Below are positions 15,090 to 24,733 of a DNA stretch of 64,000 bases, piece after piece (position 1 is the first letter of the stretch; every line of letters begins with the position of its first letter). The stretch spans positions 1 through 64,000 of the IMG/VR virus record IMGVR_UViG_3300035670_000187. One strand, given 5' to 3'. Below the pieces are notes generated by a model, which saw only the letters and a program-made list of their open reading frames with translations, was not told the DNA's origin and made no database searches. Made by a program: the position numbers and the translations under genes. This DNA comes from a virus.

Positions 15090-18000
15090 ATGTCTGCAAC
15101 AGAAAAAACTATTTCATCTCTAATTAGCTCGCAGCTACCTGATTTTGTTAAGGCTAATCACCCACAATTTCAGCGATTTATAGAGCTGTACTATCAGTGG
15201 CTAGAACAAAACAGCCCATCAGGAGTTTCCAACACTGCTGGAAATACTGTTTATCAGGCAGGCGAGATTGCAAATTATCGTGATATTGATCAAACACCTG
15301 ACGATTTTGTTCGTTATTTTAAACAAGAATTACTTCCTTATTTCCCAGAAAATACTTCTTTAGATATTAAAAAGATTTTAAAAAGCGCTCGCGAATTTTA
15401 TTCTAAGAAAGGTAGCGAAGAATCTATTAAATGGCTCTTTAAAGCATTGTTCAATGAAGATATAGAAATTAACTATCCTAAAGAGCAAATTTTAAAAACT
15501 TCTGATGGTAAATGGAAACTGCCCAGAGCATTTCGTATTACTGTCGGCGAAACTAATAAAGCTCTAGATGTAAACCTTTTAGAAAAACGACTTGTAACAG
15601 GAAATGTTTCTGGTGCTACTTGCGTTATTGAAACTGCAAATAGAACTATTGATCCTACTAATGGTATTGAAGTTATTGAGATCTACATCTCGAATATTAA
15701 AAAATTCTTTGAAAATGGAGAATTTATTACAGTCAATTATACTGATGAAAATGGTGTAGAACAAACATTTTCCGAAAAAATTATTGGCACAATTTCAAAT
15801 ATTCGTATTGACTCAAACATTAGAACAGATCCATCCCAACGTAGAAGAGGATTGTTATATAACGTTGGTGATCCTGTAGTTATCACTGGCGGTTTAGCAT
15901 TAACAGCTGAAGCAAATGACGCTGTTGCTATAGTCGGTAATGTAAGCGTGGGTTCTATCGAATCTGTTGCAACAACATTTCCTGGCTATGGATATCAAAT
16001 ATATTCTAATACAGAAACAATAGTTCTCCGTTCTACTTCTGATGATCCTAATGCTAACGCAAATACAGATCTTCGTGTTATAGCAATTAATGTGTCAGCA
16101 TGTACAACAAATAGTCAACAAAATTTCGTAGAGTCTATCACTTACGATAAAACAATTATTGATTATTTGGGCGATACAGTTATAGGATTAGCTAATTTGG
16201 CGGCATTTACTGTAAACAATCGTAATGCAATTATAAATGTTACAGAAAATGATGAAGATGATCCATATAATAATTATGAGGAAATATGGGCGAATGGTAA
16301 TAATTTTACTGATGCACTCTTTACTGCAAAAATTGCAACACCAAATAATGCTATTTTTGGTGTTGGCGGTATAAGTGCTAACACAGGCGATTTACTAATT
16401 TATGATATAAAGGGATCAAATACTGCATTAATTTCTGATACTGATTTACCAATTATTTTAAATGGTGCGCAAATTAACACCAAAAATACAGCTAAATCTT
16501 TTGTATATAATTCAGTTACATCATATTATGTTCCTGCTAATGCTAATTCGTTGATCGTTCAATGCGTTGATTTTGAAACTGTAAATACTGGCGGTATTGC
16601 ACTTATCGCTGTTGAAGATGGTGGATTTGGATTTAGATCAGGACCAGCTCTACAAATAACTTCTCATTATGACACTCATCTTTCAGAGCAATACGATTAT
16701 ACTGCTGGTGGTTCGGAAAGAATTAATAAACGTGCAACTTGGCAAACATTTAAAGATCTCGGGCAAATTGCGCACGTTTGGATCAACAATGGTGGCACAG
16801 GGTATGCTAATGGCGAGATTATAGTGTTTGAAGGTCGCGGATATGGTGGTAATGCCTTTGTAAATGTTAATGCTACAGGAACAATCACTACTGTAACACT
16901 TACTGATCGGGGTGAAGGGCATCTGGTACGTCCAACCGCTAACATTCAAACTTCTGGGGGCACGGGTGCAGTTCTTACATCATATCTTTTCGGAGACGGT
17001 GTAGAAAATACAGTAGGAACGAATGCTATCGGAAGAATACGAAATCTACGATTAGTTTACAGAGGATTTGATTATGTTGCTACACCTAATGTCAATTTGA
17101 AAATTGTAGATACTATTATTAATCCTATTCCTGAAGCGCAAAACTTCACTGAAGGCGAATACATTTATCAAGGACCAAGTCTTGCAACTTCCACATTTAA
17201 AGCTAATGTGAAGCAATATATTCGCTCTACAGGGCTACTTAGACTTTACAACTTCTCGGGTATCATAGATACAACTGTGGATTTATTAACACAAAACAGT
17301 GTTTATGCAAATGTGAACACTTCTGCTAATGTTCCAGCACCATTACAATATCCACCAGCAGTTGTAGCAACAGGTCTTCCAAATCCTATGTATTATGGCG
17401 ATGGTCGCGCTCGTGCTAATGCACTATTCGCTAATGGTTTGATTGAATTTGATGGATTCTATCTAAACACAGATGGATTCCCAAGTTCAGATAAGAGATT
17501 ACAAGACGCCAAATTGTATCACAACTTCTCATATATTGTACAATCAGATAGAAGTTTAGTTGAATTTGAAACACCACTGAAGAATATCGTTCATCCAGCT
17601 GGTATGTCTGTAATTTCCAAAACCATTTTGAAATCTAATTTAGATACAGAATCTACTGTTACTTCAAATGTTCATTACATTAAATCGCCAACAATAGGCA
17701 CGAATACGCCATTAGTAACTATCGCTAATTCGTATTCTAATGTTGTAACTGGTAGCCAAACTAATTTTGAAGCTCCAGCCTCTAAAGTAAATGTTGGAGA
17801 TTTGTTTATTATCAGCGATACAAGTAATCCGTTACGTTCTATTTCTAAGGTTGTTTCTGCTGTAAACAGCAATACAGAGCTAGAAATTTACGGAGATTTC
17901 ATTTATACTGGACAAGGAAAAATAACGATTCAAAACGGAAATACCTCCGCTTTAGTTACGGGTAATGTAAATGCTGTTTCTGATTTTATGCAAGTTGGAG

Positions 18001-18404
18001 ATCAAATACGAGTAAATGTTCCAAATGTAACAATTACAGGCACTGTAAATGTGACTGGAACAACCGTAGCAGGAAACAGTACAGGGTCTAATGCAACCTA
18101 TTTCTTGGGCAATGTTGTTGTTGGAAGCGAAATTACAATAAATGGCGAAACAAGACTTGTTACTGTTGTTACAGATGCCAATACACTTACTGTTAATTCG
18201 GCATTCGACAATGCTGCAGAAGATAAATATCTAATCGCTAATAGCATTTTTGTGAAAGATGTCGATGGAATTTCCGGAAACGTTTTGACGATGAATACTG
18301 CAATATTTAATGCTAATTTGACGAATGTCGTTTACTTAATAGTCCCAGACTATTCAACTACAAGCTATCCGTTTAACATAATTACACTTAATTCTTCTTA
18401 TTGA
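15090..18404 (+). CDS. 7: Baseplate wedge protein gp7
   Basis: 1104 aa (T4 gp7 is 1032 aa). The N-terminus (SSLISSQLPDFVKANHPQFQRFIELYYQWLE, then YFKQELLPYFPENTSLD, then EFYSKKGSEESIKWLFKALF) is the conserved gp7 start in marine T4-like phages. gp7 runs along the wedge with gp10 and gp8. Residues about 567-633 carry GTGY/GEGH beta modules. Residues about 867-1060 hold two or three tandem modules of the pattern VGDQIxVNxExR...VxxxNTxLxVN that recur in gp8 and the DUF4815-type protein. It lies 10 nt after gp6 and 7 nt before gp8. Confidence 0.85.
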   Translation: MSATEKTISSLISSQLPDFVKANHPQFQRFIELYYQWLEQNSPSGVSNTAGNTVYQAGEIANYRDIDQTPDDFVRYFKQELLPYFPENTSLDIKKILKSAREFYSKKGSEESIKWLFKALFNEDIEINYPKEQILKTSDGKWKLPRAFRITVGETNKALDVNLLEKRLVTGNVSGATCVIETANRTIDPTNGIEVIEIYISNIKKFFENGEFITVNYTDENGVEQTFSEKIIGTISNIRIDSNIRTDPSQRRRGLLYNVGDPVVITGGLALTAEANDAVAIVGNVSVGSIESVATTFPGYGYQIYSNTETIVLRSTSDDPNANANTDLRVIAINVSACTTNSQQNFVESITYDKTIIDYLGDTVIGLANLAAFTVNNRNAIINVTENDEDDPYNNYEEIWANGNNFTDALFTAKIATPNNAIFGVGGISANTGDLLIYDIKGSNTALISDTDLPIILNGAQINTKNTAKSFVYNSVTSYYVPANANSLIVQCVDFETVNTGGIALIAVEDGGFGFRSGPALQITSHYDTHLSEQYDYTAGGSERINKRATWQTFKDLGQIAHVWINNGGTGYANGEIIVFEGRGYGGNAFVNVNATGTITTVTLTDRGEGHLVRPTANIQTSGGTGAVLTSYLFGDGVENTVGTNAIGRIRNLRLVYRGFDYVATPNVNLKIVDTIINPIPEAQNFTEGEYIYQGPSLATSTFKANVKQYIRSTGLLRLYNFSGIIDTTVDLLTQNSVYANVNTSANVPAPLQYPPAVVATGLPNPMYYGDGRARANALFANGLIEFDGFYLNTDGFPSSDKRLQDAKLYHNFSYIVQSDRSLVEFETPLKNIVHPAGMSVISKTILKSNLDTESTVTSNVHYIKSPTIGTNTPLVTIANSYSNVVTGSQTNFEAPASKVNVGDLFIISDTSNPLRSISKVVSAVNSNTELEIYGDFIYTGQGKITIQNGNTSALVTGNVNAVSDFMQVGDQIRVNVPNVTITGTVNVTGTTVAGNSTGSNATYFLGNVVVGSEITINGETRLVTVVTDANTLTVNSAFDNAAEDKYLIANSIFVKDVDGISGNVLTMNTAIFNANLTNVVYLIVPDYSTTSYPFNIITLNSSY

Positions 18405-18411
18405 GAATAAA

Positions 18412-20421
18412 ATGATATCTAAACTTACACCACTTTTTTCTAAATTTACTGCAGATGACATAAAAGATCATTTTTCTAGTGACGCTAATGTCTATTTGGG
18501 TATCGGTAGATCGTTAGAATTCGGTTCTTCATCATCCAATGTTGGCGAAATATTATTTACAACCAATAAAATTAACGAATTATATAGAAATTTGGTAGCG
18601 TTAAAGAAAATTTCAGCTGCGGATATGCAAGTTGTTTCTGCTCGCCGCGATTGGGCTGCTAATGCAGTTTATGATACCTATGAAGATGATGTAGACTTGT
18701 ATAGCTTTGAAAAATTTGTTAATATTGGCACTGCAAATGCAAATGTGGATACAGTTTTATCTGGAACAGTAAATGTTACCTCATTCGGGCAACCTTTAGT
18801 TACTGGTACAGGCACACAATTTACCGACTACATTTTTGTTGGCGATCAAATTAAAGTCAACTCTGAAGTTAGAACAGTTTTGCAAATTAATAATAATACA
18901 TCGCTAATAGTAAACAGTAATTTTTTAAATGCTGCTACAGGTGCTGTTCCAACTTTAGTTGGTAATGGAACGATTATTGTTGCAAACAGCGCTAATTTTA
19001 TTGGAAATGTATTTGCTGGTAATGTTATAGTTGCAAACACTGTTGCGCGCGAAGTTGTAGCGGTCAGAAGCAATGAAGTAATTTCAGTTAATGCAAATTT
19101 AAATATTAGTGTGTCTAACACAACTATTTTGCGAAAAGACAACACCTATCCATTATATGCAAATAACTTTTATGTTAGAAATACTCGAGATCAGGTTTTT
19201 AAATGCCTCTTTAACAATGAAAGAGCTAACTCTACAGTAGAACCTACTATTGATATTGATGGTCAATTGCCTGAAAATCCATTTATAAGAACTTCTGATG
19301 GATACAAATGGAAATATCTATACACTATTGCTCCTGGATTAAAACAAAAGTTTTTTACAAATGCTTGGATGCCTGTAGCCAATGATAATGCTGTAATTGC
19401 AACAACAACAGAAGGTAGAGTAGATATTATCAACGTTTTATGGGGCGGTTCAGGGCACATTGGCGGCGGAAATTCTAACACAGCTAGAATCATTTCAATC
19501 ACTAACACTGATGGCGCTAATGCCAATCTTTCATGTAGAGTTGTAGGTGGTGTCATCACCGAAGTTACAATTTTAAACGGCGGCAATAACTATACAAGCG
19601 GCATAGTTACTGTTACAGACACTGACAAATTAGGAAACACAACTTTACAGGGAACTGTAAACGTTTCTGGAACATCAGTAAGTGGAAATTTATCCAACAC
19701 AACCTATTTTTTAGGTAATGTGTTTATCAACGATTTAATTACTATCAATAATGAAACTAAAAATGTGGTTAGTGTTATTAATAATACATCTTTAGCAGTG
19801 AATACTGCATTTACATACTCAACAAATACAGCAATAGTAACTATTCAACGATCTAATGCAGTTTTTGACATCGAATTTTCGCCTCAAGGTGGTCATGGAT
19901 TTTTCCCTGCGCGTGAACTTGGTGCTAGAAGTTTGATGATTTCTACTGAATTGGATGGTAACGAAAATGCTACTTTGCCAGTGTCTGATAATTTAAATCA
20001 ATTCGACTTTAATCAAATAAGTATAATTGATGACCCTGTCATCGCGAATGGAGCATTTTTAGCGAATGGTAACAACTATAGAGTTGCAACTCGCGTTTTA
20101 GTTAGCGATCCTGGTATATCTAACTATATTAATGATGAAACAATATTTGTTGGTTCTTCTTTATCAACAGCTACATTCGTTGCTAACGTTGCTCATTGGA
20201 GCGCAGCCGACAATTATTTGTATATAAATAATTTAACAGGAACATTTTCGCCTTCTCAGCTTATCAGAGGTGTAACCTCTGGCACAGTCGCCACGGTACT
20301 AGAGATAGCTAACTCTGAGGTTCGACTTTACAGCGGCGAAGTATTGTATGTGGAGCACAGAAAAGACGTTGTTCGCGATGAAGATCAAATTGAACAAGTT
20401 AAAATAGTTTTAACATTTTAG
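18412..20421 (+). CDS. 8: Baseplate wedge protein gp8
   Basis: 669 aa, about twice T4 gp8 (334 aa). Conserved gp8-type segments are the N-terminal FTADDIKDHFSSDANVYLGIGR and AWAANAVYDTYEDD-like region, the central FKCLFNN with FIRTSDGYKWKYLYTI, and the C-terminal YSGEVLYVEHRKDVVRDEDQ. The extra length is made of inserted beta modules: VGDQIKVNSEVR-type repeats at about 117-180, 181-230 and 413-475, and a GSGH/GGNNY module at about 343-402. gp8 dimers decorate the outer wedge. It follows gp7 after 7 nt and precedes the next gene by 10 nt. Confidence 0.85.
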   Translation: MISKLTPLFSKFTADDIKDHFSSDANVYLGIGRSLEFGSSSSNVGEILFTTNKINELYRNLVALKKISAADMQVVSARRDWAANAVYDTYEDDVDLYSFEKFVNIGTANANVDTVLSGTVNVTSFGQPLVTGTGTQFTDYIFVGDQIKVNSEVRTVLQINNNTSLIVNSNFLNAATGAVPTLVGNGTIIVANSANFIGNVFAGNVIVANTVAREVVAVRSNEVISVNANLNISVSNTTILRKDNTYPLYANNFYVRNTRDQVFKCLFNNERANSTVEPTIDIDGQLPENPFIRTSDGYKWKYLYTIAPGLKQKFFTNAWMPVANDNAVIATTTEGRVDIINVLWGGSGHIGGGNSNTARIISITNTDGANANLSCRVVGGVITEVTILNGGNNYTSGIVTVTDTDKLGNTTLQGTVNVSGTSVSGNLSNTTYFLGNVFINDLITINNETKNVVSVINNTSLAVNTAFTYSTNTAIVTIQRSNAVFDIEFSPQGGHGFFPARELGARSLMISTELDGNENATLPVSDNLNQFDFNQISIIDDPVIANGAFLANGNNYRVATRVLVSDPGISNYINDETIFVGSSLSTATFVANVAHWSAADNYLYINNLTGTFSPSQLIRGVTSGTVATVLEIANSEVRLYSGEVLYVEHRKDVVRDEDQIEQVKIVLTF

Positions 20422-20431
20422 GTAGAAGAAT

Positions 20432-23400
20432 ATGCAATTTAACGTTGACCCATATTACGACGATTTTGAGCAAAATGCATTAGATAATAACTATATGCGT
20501 CTTTTGTTCAAGCCTGGTTTTGCAGTTCAGGCTCGCGAATTAACGCAAATTCAGTCTATCCTTCAAAACCAAATTAAACAATTCGGCGATCATGTGTTTC
20601 AAGACGGATCACCTGTAATTGGCGGAAATCTTACCTTAGATAACAAAGTTCAATTTTTAAGATTAGAAGAAACTTTTAACAATGAAGACGTCGACGTTGA
20701 ACTCTTTAATGGAAAAGTAGTTCGTAGTCTAGATGGTACTGTACAAGCTAAAGTGTTAACGACCTTTTTCCCAACAGATGGTGTGCCAACGCTACTTGTA
20801 AAGTACATTACTGGTAATGAATTTACTGATGCATCAAACGTTCGCGTGGCTGGAACTACCACTGAAGCTAAAATGGTTTCAGCTAATTCAACAGGAGCTG
20901 GTTTAGTTTGCTCTATTAATGAAGGCGTGTTTTATGTTGATGGATTTTTCGTAAAAGTCAATGATCAAACAACTGCAGTTAATCCATATGGCGTGACTGC
21001 AAACGTAAAAATTGGTTTAGAAATTTCTGATGACATTGTTGACAGCGTCGTAGACACAACGCTATTAGATCCTGCACAAGGATCATTTAATTACCAAGCT
21101 CCTGGTGCTGATCGCTATCAATACAATCTAACGCTCACAACACGTCCACTTGATACTGCTGTTGATGAATCGCAGTTTTTTGAATTGATGCGTGTTGAAA
21201 ATGGTGTTATCACCAAGCAAGTTAAGTATCCAGTTTATGCAGAACTAGAAAAAACACTCGCTCGAAGAACCTTTGATGAATCTGGTGACTATGTCGTTCG
21301 ACCATTTCGTGCAACTATTAATGATGGTGCGAATGCTAACAATTATGTTCTTTCAGTAGAACCTGGTAAAGCCTATGTAAAAGGTTTTGAATTCGAAACC
21401 ATAGGAACGCTCAAAGTAACAGCACCAAAACCTAGAAGTGCTGCTGATATTAAATCTTTTGTTGATATCGATGTTGATACATCATATGGTAATTTTATCT
21501 ACGTTACTTCTTTACGCGGTTCTTCTAACGGTTTTATCAATATCGCTGCGTTAGAAAAAGTAGACGTTCACTTAGGCAAAAGTAGTTGTATTTTTACTAA
21601 CGGTGCAGGTAATGGAACGGCAAATGCATTTGTTTATGCTAATACTAAAATTGGTACAGCGCGTATTAAAAACATTGTAAGACAAAATCCGGATTTATTT
21701 AATACTACCACAGACTCAAATGGCGTCTATAAACTTTATTTGACTGATGTTAATATTCAACCTAAAGTATTGAAGGTTAAAGAAATCAGCCCTAATGCTC
21801 AAACTATTGTTTTAACAACTGACTTTTGCGCAAACGTTAACAATTTTATTAATGTTTCTGTGACTATTTTGCCAGTTCGTTTAGATCCAGTTGCCAACGT
21901 CAATGTAGCAAATGTCTTCATTAATTCATATCGTCTAAATGCTAACTCAGCTGTAGCAAACGTGTTTAATTCCAACGTTGCTCCTGGTAGCGTTATTCGT
22001 GTAGCTGATATGGTGCGTGAAGTTGTTTCAGTAAATACTTCAGGTGACTTCTTAACAGTAAATAGAGCATGGGATAAAACGATTGTCGCAACTAGCTCTA
22101 CAACAAATCCTCTTTCTGTTTTTGTCCAGTCCGCTTATACACAAAACGTTTCAGGTCAAAGTCGCGTAATTACTGCTGCAGCAAATAATGGTGGAGCTAA
22201 TTTACATTTTTATACTGATCGACCATTTGACAATGAAGGCGTCCCAGACGCAAACACTGTAGTGCAATTTAACTTTGGTGTTAAAGATGCTAAAAGTTTT
22301 TGCTCTGGTCCAGTAGTTTCTAACGGATTAGCATTGTTTGCCAATGCTACTATGAATGTTGCGTTGCAATCTACATTAATTACCAACGAATCATTTATAG
22401 ATGATCCAAAACGAAATCAGTTAATTTTTAAATTGCCTGCAACATTTGTAAGAAGAACTTCGCTTAACAACACTGACTATGTTCATAGTAAGTATATTGC
22501 AGATCGTTCTAATACAGGAAATCCTGGCGAATTTACAGTAGCGCAAGGTTCTGGTTTAGAAAACTTTGAAACTATTGCGTGGGCAGATTCAACCAGTGCA
22601 ATTCAAGATAATTTAATTTTTGTTGTGCGCGATGGCAGAGGGAATGTAAGTTATCCTAATGGATCAGTAGTTCAATTAACTGCAGCTAATGTAACGCTAT
22701 CAGGCTCTCCAGTAAATACAATTACAATAGATACTGGTGTACCTGATATTATTAAAGCAGATATTATTTTAAACGTTAAAGAAAATGATGCTGAGGATAA
22801 AATTCGTAGAAAAGTGTTCATGCAAAACACTCAACCTACAGTAGATCCATTCACATATCCTACATCTAATTCTTCAACATCAAATACTGAAGTTTCATTA
22901 CCAAACTTGGATCATGTTGCTTCTATTGATGTTGCAAATGGATTTATTTGGTTAACAAATCCAACATATAATGCTGTAAATCCAGGCGATTCTATTTCGC
23001 TATTTGTACCTGATGTTGTGCGTGTTCGTAGAGTCATAGCTGGTAACACAACTAATGTTCCAGATGCAGACAATGCAACAGATATTACAAATCGTTTCTT
23101 TATAGATTATGGGCAACGAGATGATAAGTACGAACACACTAAACTTGTACTAAGATCTGGATTTGATAGTCCGAATGCTAAACTTTTAGTTCATGTTGAT
23201 TTTTATCAACACATTTATGCTACTGGCGCTAATGTTTCATTCTTTTCAGCCGAATCATATGACCAAACACTCTATGATAATGGCTCTATTCCAATCTACA
23301 CTTCTCAAGATGGTACAATTTATTATCTTCGCGATTGTTTAGATTTTAGACCAACGCAGCCTATTGGCGATACAGCCGCATCATTTACAGTTCCAAATAT

Positions 23401-24703
23401 TCCAGCTCCAGATGATACAACAGAATTGTCTGTTGACTATTATTTACCTAGAATTGACAAACTTGTATTAAGTAAAGATAAAGAGTTTAGAGTCATCACT
23501 GGTAAATCAGCACCAAGACCTCTTCCACCAGAAGATCTTGATGACGCCATGACTCTCTACCAAATTAACGTTCCTGCATTTGGCGCAGATGTTCGTGAAT
23601 TTAATTTAAAATATGTAGACAATCGCCGCCTCACTATGCGTGATCTAGCTAACCTTCAAAAGAGAGTTGAAAGTCTTGAATTTTACACTTCGTTTAATAA
23701 TGTTGAATTGTTAGCATTAAGCGACAAAACAGCCTATGAAGATGGAACTGAAAAAGAAAAATTTGGTATAGTGGGTGAAAATTTCAGTAACTTTAATATT
23801 GCTGATTATAAGAGCCCAGAGTTTGGTGTTGCACTAGATAGTGGATTCATGATGCCATCTGCATTAACTGAAATTTATGGGTTTAGAAATATTGCTACAT
23901 CCTTCACCAAGAAAAATAAAAAGACTATCACGTTAAACTATACAGAAACGCCAGCAATTACACAAGGTGTGGCTTCTAATAATGCTGTTTCAGTGCAGCC
24001 ATTCCTATTTGGCTCGTTTAATGGCACACTAGAACTTGCACCTGAAACTGACTATTGGGTCAATGAGTCTTTGAAACCTGAAATTATTTCTGTTCCTGAA
24101 AGAATTATTGAACATCATCATGTGATTCGTGAAATCATCATTGAGCCCACACCACCTCCAACAATTATTAACAAGTATTACACAACGAACGTGGTGAATC
24201 AAATTATTACAGCACCAGGAAATGATCCTGTTGATCCACCACCTAGTGACAGACCACCACCTGATCCGCCACCATCGCCTCCTGTTGTTCCACCAACACC
24301 TGAACCACCAGTTCAGCCACCTCCGCCTCCGCCTCCGCCTCCGCCAGAGGAAGACCCTATCTACACGATACTTCCAGTTATAGAGCCTATTAAATTTGAA
24401 TTTGATCCATGTTTCTCATTCGGCGTCAATTTCACATTTGGTGTCACTGGTGCTGGAAGTAGACCTAATTGCGCTCACGGAGGAATGTGGGGTAAAGGTG
24501 GCTTAACTGATTTTTGGTTCCCACCAATTGATATAGATAAGAATATTGAACCAACTCCACCAGTGCTAGAAGCACCAAATCCAACCAAAACTACACCAAT
24601 TAATATCGTTGGTAGAGGCGGTGGCGGTGGCGATGTGCGCGGTGGTATTGGAGTTGGAAGAGCAGGTGATGATGCTTTAAATCGCGATTTTGGTTTTAAA
24701 TAA
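20432..24703 (+). CDS. DUF4815-type large virion structural protein with proline-rich tail
   Basis: 1423 aa. The N-terminus (FNVDPYYDDF, then NYMRLLFKPGFAVQARELTQ, then IQSILQNQIKQFGDHVF) is the hallmark of the DUF4815 phage proteins found right after gp8 in marine T4-like phages, where they are virion components, probably at the baseplate edge or fibre attachment. A copy of the wedge beta module is at about 498-549. A helix-rich KYVDNRRLTMRDLANLQKRVESLE segment lies near 1070. Residues about 1238-1308 are strongly Pro-rich, including a run of ten prolines just before EEDP. The tail after it is Gly-rich and ends in a basic and aromatic stretch. Function not established. Confidence 0.8.
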   Translation: MQFNVDPYYDDFEQNALDNNYMRLLFKPGFAVQARELTQIQSILQNQIKQFGDHVFQDGSPVIGGNLTLDNKVQFLRLEETFNNEDVDVELFNGKVVRSLDGTVQAKVLTTFFPTDGVPTLLVKYITGNEFTDASNVRVAGTTTEAKMVSANSTGAGLVCSINEGVFYVDGFFVKVNDQTTAVNPYGVTANVKIGLEISDDIVDSVVDTTLLDPAQGSFNYQAPGADRYQYNLTLTTRPLDTAVDESQFFELMRVENGVITKQVKYPVYAELEKTLARRTFDESGDYVVRPFRATINDGANANNYVLSVEPGKAYVKGFEFETIGTLKVTAPKPRSAADIKSFVDIDVDTSYGNFIYVTSLRGSSNGFINIAALEKVDVHLGKSSCIFTNGAGNGTANAFVYANTKIGTARIKNIVRQNPDLFNTTTDSNGVYKLYLTDVNIQPKVLKVKEISPNAQTIVLTTDFCANVNNFINVSVTILPVRLDPVANVNVANVFINSYRLNANSAVANVFNSNVAPGSVIRVADMVREVVSVNTSGDFLTVNRAWDKTIVATSSTTNPLSVFVQSAYTQNVSGQSRVITAAANNGGANLHFYTDRPFDNEGVPDANTVVQFNFGVKDAKSFCSGPVVSNGLALFANATMNVALQSTLITNESFIDDPKRNQLIFKLPATFVRRTSLNNTDYVHSKYIADRSNTGNPGEFTVAQGSGLENFETIAWADSTSAIQDNLIFVVRDGRGNVSYPNGSVVQLTAANVTLSGSPVNTITIDTGVPDIIKADIILNVKENDAEDKIRRKVFMQNTQPTVDPFTYPTSNSSTSNTEVSLPNLDHVASIDVANGFIWLTNPTYNAVNPGDSISLFVPDVVRVRRVIAGNTTNVPDADNATDITNRFFIDYGQRDDKYEHTKLVLRSGFDSPNAKLLVHVDFYQHIYATGANVSFFSAESYDQTLYDNGSIPIYTSQDGTIYYLRDCLDFRPTQPIGDTAASFTVPNIPAPDDTTELSVDYYLPRIDKLVLSKDKEFRVITGKSAPRPLPPEDLDDAMTLYQINVPAFGADVREFNLKYVDNRRLTMRDLANLQKRVESLEFYTSFNNVELLALSDKTAYEDGTEKEKFGIVGENFSNFNIADYKSPEFGVALDSGFMMPSALTEIYGFRNIATSFTKKNKKTITLNYTETPAITQGVASNNAVSVQPFLFGSFNGTLELAPETDYWVNESLKPEIISVPERIIEHHHVIREIIIEPTPPPTIINKYYTTNVVNQIITAPGNDPVDPPPSDRPPPDPPPSPPVVPPTPEPPVQPPPPPPPPPPEEDPIYTILPVIEPIKFEFDPCFSFGVNFTFGVTGAGSRPNCAHGGMWGKGGLTDFWFPPIDIDKNIEPTPPVLEAPNPTKTTPINIVGRGGGGGDVRGGIGVGRAGDDALNRDFGFK

Positions 24704-24733
24704 AGTATTAGCAACAATTAGGTAACATGAGTT

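Noticed and set aside
18222-18229. GATAAATA inside gp7, about 180 nt before gp8
   Set aside because: It lies within coding sequence (EDKYLIAN) and far from the gp8 start; chance is more likely.
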